64,000 nt of DNA from Helicobacter_D sp964464895 (lineage in GTDB: Bacteria > Campylobacterota > Campylobacteria > Campylobacterales > Helicobacteraceae). This document shows positions 54,491-62,530 of the stretch, one piece after another. The notes under the pieces were generated by a model. The model was given only the letters and a program-made list of their open reading frames with translations, had not been told where the DNA came from and did no database searches. The stretch spans positions 1-64,000 of the forward strand of contig CAYXGY010000004.1 of NCBI GenBank assembly GCA_964464895.1, read 5' to 3'. The position numbers and the translations under genes are program-made. Within the stretch, counting starts at the first letter, position 1. Each line of letters begins with the position of its first letter.

Positions 54491-55207
54491 ATGTCATTAT
54501 ATGATAGAAAACCCCTAAACAATTATGATGGTTATCAGGTAGATACAAATAATCAAGCTTTTGCACAAAGTGATACTGCGCTTGTTAGTTTCGTCAAACA
54601 AACTTATCAGCTTTTTGCAGGTTCTTTGCTTGCGGCAACGGTTGGAGCGTATGTCGGAATCTCTGCATTCGGAGATTTGGTTTCACAATACTACATTGGC
54701 TTTGTGATTTTGGAGTTTGCTTTATTGTTTGGCTTGATGTTTGCTAGAGCAAAACAAGGCATTAATCTACTCTTGCTTTTTGCTTTTACTTTCACGACAG
54801 GTTTAACCTTAACCCCGATTCTTAGCAGAATCTTGGGCTTACCCGGTGGAGCGGCGATTGTAGCGCAGGCGTTTTTGCTTACGACTGCGATTTTTGGAGT
54901 GATGAGTATTTTTGCGTTGCGCACAAAAAAAGATTTGGCAAGTATGGGTAAAATGCTATTTATTGCACTCATTGTAGTGGTTGTGGGTTCTTTGATTAAT
55001 CTCTTTTTAGGGAGTCCGATTCTACAAGTCGCTTTAGCGGGAGTGGGGGCAATTTTGTTTAGTATTTTTATCGCTTATGATACGCAAAATATCGTGCGTG
55101 GCTTATATGACAGCCCTGTAATGGCGGCTGTTAGCTTGTATTTAGATTTTCTAAATTTATTCATTTCTTTGCTTCAACTTCTTGGAATCTTTAGTTCCCG
55201 AGACTAA
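54491..55207 (+). CDS. BAX inhibitor-1/YccA family membrane protein
   Basis: A 238-residue protein with seven hydrophobic helices and a C-terminal Y-L-D-F-L-N-L-F-I-S-L-L-Q-L-L segment, typical of the BI-1/YccA family. Bacterial members may be calcium leak channels or FtsH substrates. The start ATG 54491 has AAGGAGTACACA; the longer frame begins 21 codons upstream. Its end overlaps the following gene by 26 bp. Confidence 0.92.
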   Translation: MSLYDRKPLNNYDGYQVDTNNQAFAQSDTALVSFVKQTYQLFAGSLLAATVGAYVGISAFGDLVSQYYIGFVILEFALLFGLMFARAKQGINLLLLFAFTFTTGLTLTPILSRILGLPGGAAIVAQAFLLTTAIFGVMSIFALRTKKDLASMGKMLFIALIVVVVGSLINLFLGSPILQVALAGVGAILFSIFIAYDTQNIVRGLYDSPVMAAVSLYLDFLNLFISLLQLLGIFSSRD

Positions 55208-55613
55208 TCTAGGCTATCCTTTGCGCAGTCTGCGCATTATAGATGCCAACCTCAATCGTTTGCGTGAAGGGATTCGCGTGATTGAGGATATTTTGCGTTA
55301 TGGGTTCAATCACCAATCCTTTGCTCTTACCCTCAAAACTCTTCGTCATCAATGCTATTTAGAATGTTATTTGGAGTTGCTCAATACACGTGATTCTGAA
55401 AATGATGTTTTAAAGCCCTCTACCAAAGAAGAGCAAAATCGTGAAAATCTCCAAAGCGTTTTTATTGCGAATTTTAAACGCGCGCAAGAATCCGCCCGTG
55501 TGCTTGAAGAGATTTTGAAGTTAGATTCCATTCAAGAGAGTGAGAAGTTTAAAGGGATTCGTTATAGGCTTTATAATTTAGAGAAGCAAGTGCTTTTAGA
55601 AGTTTTCAAATAA
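55182..55613 (+). CDS. ThiE-like N-terminal-domain protein
   Basis: A 143-residue helical protein with the motif R-I-I-D-A-N-L-N-R-L-R-E-G-I-R-V-I-E-D near residue 18. This pattern is known from proteins annotated as thiamine-phosphate pyrophosphorylase or its N-terminal extension. The catalytic TIM barrel is absent here. The frame can start at TTG 55182, within the BI-1 gene, or at TTG 55221; no ATG is available near the 5' end. The function of the isolated domain is unknown to me. Confidence 0.75.
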   Translation: MESLVPETNLGYPLRSLRIIDANLNRLREGIRVIEDILRYGFNHQSFALTLKTLRHQCYLECYLELLNTRDSENDVLKPSTKEEQNRENLQSVFIANFKRAQESARVLEEILKLDSIQESEKFKGIRYRLYNLEKQVLLEVFK

Positions 55614-55637
55614 TCTTATTTGGTTGTGCCAAGTTTG

Positions 55638-56714
55638 TTAGATAACGACTTTTGGAATATAAGCGTGCAAATGCACTAGAATCTCATAAGGAATCGTCCG
55701 AAATGCTTGGGCTAATGGACGCACATCATTGAAAATACAAACTTCTTCCTGCACTGATTCTATACTGATACAATCCATAGAAGAACGGGGCAGGACTTTG
55801 AATCCTTCTGCGCTGAAAATATTCATTTCTTCGTGGATTCGGAATAATCCATCGCCATAGCCAATATCATAAGTGGAAACCATCTTGTCGTCTTCTAAAG
55901 TGCTTGTGCCACTATAACCAATTCTTGCTCCTGCCTTGAGATTCAAAGTAGAGATTTTTTGTGCAAAAAGTGCCGCAATGGGTTGGAGGTTTGGAGCGAA
56001 AAAAACAGAATCTTGACATAAATAGCCATAGAATGCGATTCCAATGCGAAAGAGGTCGTCTTGTAATTCTTGCGGTAAATGGTTTTGTGTTTCTTTAGAG
56101 CGAAAAGCACCAGAGGAATTTAAAGAATGGAATCGTGGCTTGGGGATTTTATAATGCGCACAAAGCCGCAGAGATTCTTGCTTGATTGCCAAAAATTCCA
56201 TATTTTGTGTGTAAAATTCGCTACCTAAATCATCACCGAATCCATTATGTGTAAAAATTCCCTTGAGATTCAAATGATTTTTGCTAATGATTTGAAATGC
56301 TTGATTCAACTCTTCTTTTGCGATTCCATTGCGGTGCATTCCACTATTAACTTTGAGTTCAATATTGGTATTTTTGGGATAGTTTTGCAGGGATTCTAAG
56401 CTTGATACAGAGAAATAAATTTTAGGAGATTGTAGTGCTTCTTTGAAAGAGGAATCGTAAGGCAATGAATAGGGATATAGAATCGTAATATGATGGAAAA
56501 AGGACGCAACACATAAAGCCTCGTGAGCGTTTTTGACAAATGCACTTGCGATATTGATGCGTTTAGAGAGCTCGGCAATTTCCTTGATTCCATGTCCATA
56601 GGCATTGTCTTTTAGAACAATAGCAATTTTTTCAGGATTTTTCGGGGTGATAGTATTTAAAATAACTTGATAATTATGTAGAAACTTTTTAGAATCTATT
56701 TGTAGATAAGGCAT
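55638..56714 (-). CDS. alr: Alanine racemase
   Basis: A 358-residue PLP enzyme making D-alanine for peptidoglycan. The PLP Lys is in V-L-K-D-N-A-Y-G-H-G near residues 33-42, H-N-G-F-G follows, and the second catalytic Tyr lies in R-I-G-Y-S-G. M-D-C-I near 313 matches the family's M-D-x-x segment. It lies 33 bp after the cytochrome c gene on the same strand. Confidence 0.94.
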   Translation of the reverse strand: MPYLQIDSKKFLHNYQVILNTITPKNPEKIAIVLKDNAYGHGIKEIAELSKRINIASAFVKNAHEALCVASFFHHITILYPYSLPYDSSFKEALQSPKIYFSVSSLESLQNYPKNTNIELKVNSGMHRNGIAKEELNQAFQIISKNHLNLKGIFTHNGFGDDLGSEFYTQNMEFLAIKQESLRLCAHYKIPKPRFHSLNSSGAFRSKETQNHLPQELQDDLFRIGIAFYGYLCQDSVFFAPNLQPIAALFAQKISTLNLKAGARIGYSGTSTLEDDKMVSTYDIGYGDGLFRIHEEMNIFSAEGFKVLPRSSMDCISIESVQEEVCIFNDVRPLAQAFRTIPYEILVHLHAYIPKVVI

Positions 56715-56747
56715 CTAAGAAAATCCCCTTCTCCAAGAGGGAAAGGG

Positions 56748-57068
56748 TTACTTGCTAGCTTCAGGAAGCTTAGAAATGTAGTCTGCTACTGCATCAATAT
56801 CTGCGTCGGTGAGTTTAAAGTTTTTCATATTTGCATACATTATTGCTTTTGCGCCACCATTGTCCGCAGTTCCTGCTGCATAGCCGTTGAGTTGCTCTAC
56901 CAATCTTTCTTTTGGCATTCCAGCGATGGTTACACCGCCTTTACTTCCTGGAGCTACTTTTTCAGCATTTGCTCCGTGACACGCAACACATTTTTTGTAA
57001 ATTGCCGCACCATCACTTGCCATTAAACAGCCAGCTGCCAATACAATTCCTAGTAAAATCTTTTTCAT
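56748..57068 (-). CDS. Cytochrome c553, periplasmic
   Basis: A 106-residue class I c-type cytochrome with a cleavable signal peptide (1-17). The heme site is C-V-A-C-H near residues 32-36, and the axial Met lies near the C-terminal half. It shuttles electrons from the bc1 complex to the cbb3 oxidase in Helicobacter. It depends on CcsBA, also encoded here. The start ATG 57068 has AAAGGAG. Confidence 0.92.
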   Translation of the reverse strand: MKKILLGIVLAAGCLMASDGAAIYKKCVACHGANAEKVAPGSKGGVTIAGMPKERLVEQLNGYAAGTADNGGAKAIMYANMKNFKLTDADIDAVADYISKLPEASK

Positions 57069-57088
57069 AGTTAAACTCCTTTATGATT

Positions 57089-57110
57089 AAGATATTTGTA
57101 ATCATATCTT
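57089..57110. promoter_or_regulatory. Inverted repeat in the cytochrome c553 leader
   Basis: AAGATAT and ATATCTT are seven-base inverted arms separated by eight bases, about 20 bp upstream of the start. The minus strand here reads TATGAT, a possible -10 box, so the palindrome may be an operator. Confidence 0.35.
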
Positions 57111-57269
57111 TTTAATATAAAACCATTCTAAAAATCTTGCAAGATTTTTAGAAATTTTTTGCAAATTGTGAGTTTTTAATGGTTTTTACTTAGCGTTTTA
57201 TGTGGAATCCTAAAAATTAGTGTTACAATGTCGCACAAATTATTTCTTTAAGATTTTAGGATTAGATAT

Positions 57270-58874
57270 TTGAAAATATTTAAGATTTTTGGGACAACAC
57301 TAGAAGCAAAAGCGCGCGTATTGGTGTTTAATATTGCTTCAGGATTGCTTTCTTTAGCAGTTGTTTCCTATGTCTATTATTTTAGTTTAAAATATGATTA
57401 TGATGTTCTTTTTGCTGAATATAGCCAATCTCTCATTAGTTTGGAGGGATTGCGTAAAAGCGTCAATGATACCCAAGAATTATTGATGAAGGCAAGTGGG
57501 GAAAGAGAAATTGTAAAGACGCAAGAAGCCATTATCACGCAATGGGCAAATTATCAAAATTTACAAAGTAATCTTTTGAGTGAAAGCTATTTCACGCATT
57601 TTTTATTAAAAATCTACTATCTTTTTGGGAAAGAAAACCTAAACTTATATGAGAAATCTAATTTTAAAGAGAATCTCAATCATCTCAATGATGTGATTAA
57701 TGAATATCTTGTTTTGTTGCAAAATGTCATACAAGAACTCCCTATTCAATGGGAAATCTCCAAGCAGAGTGCGGAGAATCTTAATCAAGAGATTTCACGA
57801 ATGATTGATGCGAGTTCGCGTTTCATAGAGATTAAAAAAGAGCGCAATAATACGCTCTTTAGTGTCGTGCATAAAGTCGTTTTGGTGATGATGTGTTTGA
57901 TTATGCTCACGACAATTTTGCTTAGTTTTTTGATTTTGCGTAATATTAAAAGTTTATATGCAATGTCAGAAAAAAGAGTGCAAGAAAAGACGAAAGAATT
58001 GCAGAATCTCAACAATTCTCTACAAGAAAAAATAGAACAAGAAGTGCTTGAGAGTCGTAAAAAAGACCAAATTATGTACCAGCAAGCACGGCTTGCAAGT
58101 ATGGGGGAGATGATTGGCAATATTGCGCATCAGTGGAGGCAGCCCTTAAATGCACTGATGTTGTTAATTCAGACATTTAAGGTGAAGTCTCAGAATGGAA
58201 AACTAACACAAGAGTTTATTGATTTGCAAGTCAATGATGGTTTGAAGATTGCTAAGGCAATGTCTCAAACGATTGAGGATTTTCGTAATTTCTTCCATTC
58301 TTCTAGCAACAAGGAAGTCTTCAACCTAAAAGAAAATATCCAAGATTCTCTTTCGCTTGTCAATGCGTTTTTGAAACAAAACGAAATTAGTGTTATGGTG
58401 GATTGTCCAGAGCATATTGAGCTTTATGGTTATAAAAATGCCTTTTCGCAAGTAATCTTGAATCTTATTAAAAACTCTGAAGATGTATTAAAAGACCGCT
58501 TGATTTCTCCTGCTAGGATTTATATTGTCGTAAGTATGGAAAACGATGGGACAATGAAAGAATTTTCATCTAAAGGTTGTGTCAAGATTCTCTTTACAGA
58601 TAATGGGGGAGGCGTGAAATTAGAGGATATTCAAAAGATTTTTGAACCCTATTTCACAACCAAGCATAAATCGGTTGGCACAGGAATCGGGCTTTATATG
58701 TCCAAACAAATTATAGAAAAACAAATGCAAGGTAGCATTGAAGTGCAGAATGTGCGCTATAATGATAAATTGAATTTGTGTAAAGAAAAAGTATGTATGC
58801 TAGATTGTCCTGTCAAAGATGGCACTTGTGGGGCGCAATTTATCATCACGATTCCGCTTAGAAGTGAAGAGTAA
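57270..58874 (+). CDS. Membrane sensor histidine kinase with Cys-rich insert
   Basis: A 534-residue kinase. TM1 (18-40), a periplasmic all-helical sensor (41-200), TM2 (202-223), a coiled linker, then the phospho-acceptor segment I-A-H-Q-W-R-Q-P-L-N with His287. The ATPase domain has N-L-I-K-N near 395-400, D-N-G-G-G and G-T-G-I-G-L. Between G-S-I-E-V and the last strand lie Cys504, 509, 513 and 520 (C-x4-C-x3-C-x6-C), which may bind metal or respond to redox. The start is TTG 57270 with AGGATTAGA. The response regulator gene follows after 9 bp. Confidence 0.93.
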   Translation: MKIFKIFGTTLEAKARVLVFNIASGLLSLAVVSYVYYFSLKYDYDVLFAEYSQSLISLEGLRKSVNDTQELLMKASGEREIVKTQEAIITQWANYQNLQSNLLSESYFTHFLLKIYYLFGKENLNLYEKSNFKENLNHLNDVINEYLVLLQNVIQELPIQWEISKQSAENLNQEISRMIDASSRFIEIKKERNNTLFSVVHKVVLVMMCLIMLTTILLSFLILRNIKSLYAMSEKRVQEKTKELQNLNNSLQEKIEQEVLESRKKDQIMYQQARLASMGEMIGNIAHQWRQPLNALMLLIQTFKVKSQNGKLTQEFIDLQVNDGLKIAKAMSQTIEDFRNFFHSSSNKEVFNLKENIQDSLSLVNAFLKQNEISVMVDCPEHIELYGYKNAFSQVILNLIKNSEDVLKDRLISPARIYIVVSMENDGTMKEFSSKGCVKILFTDNGGGVKLEDIQKIFEPYFTTKHKSVGTGIGLYMSKQIIEKQMQGSIEVQNVRYNDKLNLCKEKVCMLDCPVKDGTCGAQFIITIPLRSEE

Positions 58875-58883
58875 GGAGAAAGT

Positions 58884-59561
58884 ATGTTGTCAAAAAATGA
58901 TGAGAAAATTTTAAAAAATTTAAAAGTTCTCTATGTTGAAGACGAAGAAGATATATTGAAATTTGCTTCTATGGTGCTTGAGGATTATGTGGATAAGCTT
59001 TTGATTGCGCGTAATGGAAAAGAGGCTTTAGAGATTCTAAAAAATGAAAATGTTGATTTGATTATTACAGATATTTTAATGCCTAAGCTTAATGGGATAG
59101 AGTTAATCCGAGAGATTCGCAAGAATCCGCTTTGGGATTTATCCGTCATTGTGGTAACCGCCCACACAGAAACGCGTTATTTGCTAGATTGTATTGAGCT
59201 AAGAGTGGAGGGATATATCTTAAAACCAATTGATGTAGAGGAATTACTAAAAACGATTTTTCGCGCAACTTTACCCAAATATCAGGCGAATGAGTTGCGT
59301 GCTAAAAACGCTCTTTTGAATGCGATTTCTGTATTTGTCGGTGGTAAGAAAATTGAGATTATTAAATATCTCATTGAGCATAGTGATAGTGAAAATATTT
59401 TTTATGGTTCTTATGAGGATATTGTGCAGGAAGTGGGTGTGAGCAAGCCCACAGTGGTCAAAACATTTCACCAACTGATTGATACAGGTTTGCTTGTGCG
59501 CTTGAAAAACAAGATTTACAAATTCCAACCCGATATTTCACAATACAAAGAGGAATCTTAA
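58884..59561 (+). CDS. Response regulator with winged-helix DNA-binding domain
   Basis: A 225-residue partner of the kinase. The receiver domain (1-125) has E-D-E near residue 20, the phospho-acceptor Asp63 in I-T-D-I-L-M-P, Thr92 and Lys114. The C-terminal domain (about 155-215) reads as a winged helix with a G-V-S-K-P-T-V-V-K-T recognition segment, nearer to Crp/RepL-type helix-turn-helix than to OmpR type. Targets are unknown. The start has AAGGAGAAAGT. Confidence 0.92.
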   Translation: MLSKNDEKILKNLKVLYVEDEEDILKFASMVLEDYVDKLLIARNGKEALEILKNENVDLIITDILMPKLNGIELIREIRKNPLWDLSVIVVTAHTETRYLLDCIELRVEGYILKPIDVEELLKTIFRATLPKYQANELRAKNALLNAISVFVGGKKIEIIKYLIEHSDSENIFYGSYEDIVQEVGVSKPTVVKTFHQLIDTGLLVRLKNKIYKFQPDISQYKEES

Positions 59562-59666
59562 GGGATTAGGAGTTGAAGTTTGCGGCTTTGTCAAGGATTA
59601 GGAAGCGGTGTTTCAATAAGAGATTGTAGCATAGAGTTAAGGTTAATTTAAAAAAGTAGAATCAGA

Positions 59667-60797
59667 ATGGAATATAGAAAAGATGTATTTTATCTAGCAG
59701 GTTATGACCCACGCAGTTATCGCTACTATTATATGCTTTTGAAGCGGAATCTCTATAAGCAAAACCATCTCAATGGATTGGATTTGAGTCTTTCTCCTTG
59801 CACTCAAGAGGGCAAGATTCCCTATTGTGTAATTTTTGGCAAACAATCACAAGCCAATTATCATTTTTTGCAATGGGACGAGATTGTAAAGAAATATTGG
59901 GCAAAAAGCCTGTTTGATTTTATCTATGATTTTGCATTTTCTTTTAGACGCTATGTTCTTTTAGGGACGGTGAGGAATGTCGCTAGGGAATCTAGGACAC
60001 AATTAATTGCAGGATTGTATCCGATTTTATATTTTTGCTTGAGCTATACATTGAGTTTTGTCGGAATCTTTTATTTGTTTAGAGCCATTCAATCGTGGAA
60101 TCTTTTTGCTGCGATTGCCTGTGCAATTCTCTGTGTATGGGTTGCGACAAAGATGATTTTGTATTTGGGACAAAAGTTTGCGGTCTTTTGGCTGTCAAAT
60201 ATTTATACCTTTTGTGCCAAATACGCGACAGGCGAGATTGCAGAAGCGCAGACTTTAGTTGATGAGTTTGGTGATGTGATTGTGAAAACATTACAAAAAA
60301 ATCAAGAGACTAAAAATTATGAATTGATTTTTTGTTCCCATAGTGTTGGGACGATTTTAGCGATTAGCGTTGCGGCAAAAGTCGTTAGAATCGCGCAGGA
60401 GCAAAAGATTGATTTGCGTGCTCTTAAGATTCTCACGCTTGGGCAATGTATCCCCCTTGCGAGTTTTCAAAAGGATTGCAGGCAGTTTAGGGAGGATTTG
60501 CAACTTCTCGGGAATGTGCCTCTTGTATGGTTTGATTTTACCGCTAAGATTGATGGGGCTTGCTTCCCCTTGCTTGATTTTTTTCGCGCTTCTGGAATCC
60601 CTGCAAAATTCAAGCCACACTTCCTATCTCCTAGATTTCATCGGCTTTTTACTCCTAAAACTTACAAAAAAATACGTTATAATTGGTATCTAGCACACTT
60701 TTTATATTTATACGCCAATGAGATTTTAGGTACATACGATTTTTTTAATTTTGTTGGTGGTAAAAATACTTTAGAATCCAAGATAGGAGCCATCTAA
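59667..60797 (+). CDS. Membrane-associated alpha/beta-hydrolase-like protein
   Basis: A 376-residue protein. Two hydrophobic segments (about 113-138 and 145-167) anchor it in the membrane. A serine hydrolase elbow is visible as S-H-S-V-G-T at 224-229 (Ser226), followed by a small-residue helix. In C. jejuni a membrane protein of similar size is encoded next to the P450 gene and kpsS, and this layout is the same. The substrate is unknown. Its TAA overlaps the P450 ATG by one base, so the two are co-translated. Confidence 0.7.
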   Translation: MEYRKDVFYLAGYDPRSYRYYYMLLKRNLYKQNHLNGLDLSLSPCTQEGKIPYCVIFGKQSQANYHFLQWDEIVKKYWAKSLFDFIYDFAFSFRRYVLLGTVRNVARESRTQLIAGLYPILYFCLSYTLSFVGIFYLFRAIQSWNLFAAIACAILCVWVATKMILYLGQKFAVFWLSNIYTFCAKYATGEIAEAQTLVDEFGDVIVKTLQKNQETKNYELIFCSHSVGTILAISVAAKVVRIAQEQKIDLRALKILTLGQCIPLASFQKDCRQFREDLQLLGNVPLVWFDFTAKIDGACFPLLDFFRASGIPAKFKPHFLSPRFHRLFTPKTYKKIRYNWYLAHFLYLYANEILGTYDFFNFVGGKNTLESKIGAI

Positions 60798-62173
60798 TGG
60801 GGCAATGTCCGTTTTTTCCTAAACCACATAAAAATAAAGCAAGCTTACTTACAACATTTTTTCTCAAACGTCGCTCTTGGCTTGATGGATTGTATGAAAA
60901 AAGTTATAAGATGAAATCAGGACAAGTTCAAATGCCAGGATTCAATCTTTATATCGTTAATCACCCTAAAGATGTGCATCGTGTAATGGTGGAGGAGGTG
61001 CGAAAATTCCCCAAAAGTAATTGGTTACACCAACTTTTAAAGCCCTTGCTTGGGGAGAGTATCTTTACAACTAATGGTGTGGTGTGGCAGAAGCAAAGAG
61101 AGCTTTTGCGTCCGAGTTTTGAGCAGGCACGCATTACAAAGGTTTTTGGCTTGATGAGTGAAGCCGTAGAGGATATGATGAAAAAGCTCGCACTTTATCC
61201 CAATAATGGAATCGTAGAAGTAGATGAAGTGATGACTTTTGTAACCGCAGATGTGATTTTTCGCACGATTCTATCACAAAAATTAGATGAAGTGCGAGGC
61301 AAAGAAGTATTAGACGCTTTTGTGGTGTTTCAAGAGCAGACTGTGCGAACCGCAATTCGTAAAATGTTTTGTATTCCAGAGTGGATTTCCTATCTGCTAG
61401 GAGAACACAAACGCAAGAGAGCAGGGGAGACGATTCGTAGGGTCTTAGCAGAAATTATCCAACCGCGTTATGATGCAGTGAGCGCAGGAGATAAGGGTGA
61501 ATATGGGGATATTTTAGCTTCATTACTAGAAGTAGTAGATCCACAAAGTGGCAAACGTTTTAGCTTTGAGGAGATTTTAGACCAAGTTGCAATGCTATTT
61601 TTGGCAGGACACGAGACTTCTGCAAGTGCTTTGACTTGGACTTTATATATTTTGAGCATTTCTCCAAAAGAACAGGAAAAAGCTTATCAAGAAATTTGCG
61701 AAGTTGCAGGTGAGGAGATTCTAACTTTGCAGCATCTTCGCAAATTAAAATATGTTTCTAATATCTTTAAGGAATCTTTGCGTCTTTATCCACCTGTTGG
61801 TTTTTTTGCAAGGACGGCAAAAGAGGAAGTTAAGATTCAAAATAAATTACTCCAAGCAGGAGATGGTGTGGTGGTTGCTCCTTGGCTCATTCAAAGACAC
61901 GAGAGTTATTGGAAAAATCCTCATACGTTTGATCCTAGTCGTTTTGAAGATAAGAGTGCAATTCAAAAGGATACTTATTTGCCCTTTGGAATGGGTGAGC
62001 GCATTTGTATTGGGCAGGGATTTGCAATGCAAGAGGCGATTTTGATTTTAGCTAATATTTTAAGAATCTATCAGCTGAAATTACGAGAAGATTTTGTGCC
62101 TGATGTCGTAGGACGGTTGACGATTCGTTCGGCAAATGGAATGCAAATTCATTTTACCAAGAGAAAAGCTTAA
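60797..62173 (+). CDS. Cytochrome P450
   Basis: A 458-residue heme monooxygenase without a membrane anchor, rare in this group. Motifs are A-G-H-E-T-S (I helix, near 270), E-S-L-R with the K-helix ExxR near 325, and the heme loop F-G-M-G-E-R-I-C-I-G with Cys404. It resembles the P450 encoded beside kpsS in C. jejuni (CYP172 type). Substrate and electron donors are unknown; the co-encoded hydrolase points to lipids or fatty acids, which is inference. The start codon overlaps the previous gene and the end overlaps the next. Confidence 0.95.
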   Translation: MGQCPFFPKPHKNKASLLTTFFLKRRSWLDGLYEKSYKMKSGQVQMPGFNLYIVNHPKDVHRVMVEEVRKFPKSNWLHQLLKPLLGESIFTTNGVVWQKQRELLRPSFEQARITKVFGLMSEAVEDMMKKLALYPNNGIVEVDEVMTFVTADVIFRTILSQKLDEVRGKEVLDAFVVFQEQTVRTAIRKMFCIPEWISYLLGEHKRKRAGETIRRVLAEIIQPRYDAVSAGDKGEYGDILASLLEVVDPQSGKRFSFEEILDQVAMLFLAGHETSASALTWTLYILSISPKEQEKAYQEICEVAGEEILTLQHLRKLKYVSNIFKESLRLYPPVGFFARTAKEEVKIQNKLLQAGDGVVVAPWLIQRHESYWKNPHTFDPSRFEDKSAIQKDTYLPFGMGERICIGQGFAMQEAILILANILRIYQLKLREDFVPDVVGRLTIRSANGMQIHFTKRKA

Positions 62174-62526
62174 TGAGAGAAAAGCTAGCAGGGACTTTAT
62201 TGCTATGCGCACTCGTTCCTTTGATGATTATTGGCTATTTGCTCATTGTTATTGTAGGAATTTTTGGCAAAGTTTCGCGCGTGCGGCAGGGAGTGAGGGC
62301 TTTAGACCATTTTGTCAATGCAACTTTATTTAATGGTTATGCTTGGGAATCTGTTTCTTCGCATGCGTGGCGCGAACGTGAGAAAAAATGGGCGAAAATT
62401 GTGATAAGAATTACAGATTATTTTCAAAAAGACCATTGCAAACGTGCGAATGCAAGGGAACAAGCAGTGATTGATTTGGTATTGAAAAAACATTTGAACG
62501 AGCAAACGATTGGCAAGCAATTATAA
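62173..62526 (+). CDS. Small inner-membrane protein
   Basis: A 117-residue protein with a long hydrophobic stretch (7-33), then a basic, amphipathic part with W-E-S-V-S-S-H-A-W-R-E-R. The segment N-G-Y-A-W-E-S resembles small, widely scattered membrane proteins of unknown function. It is the third gene of the hydrolase-P450 operon, starting within the P450 stop. Its 3' end is 4 bp from the converging kpsS gene. Confidence 0.65.
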   Translation: MREKLAGTLLLCALVPLMIIGYLLIVIVGIFGKVSRVRQGVRALDHFVNATLFNGYAWESVSSHAWREREKKWAKIVIRITDYFQKDHCKRANAREQAVIDLVLKKHLNEQTIGKQL

Positions 62527-62530
62527 AAAT

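Noticed and set aside
57270..59561. Naming the two-component pair after known H. pylori systems
   Set aside because: The output domain does not match CrdR- or ArsR-type regulators, so no symbol is given.
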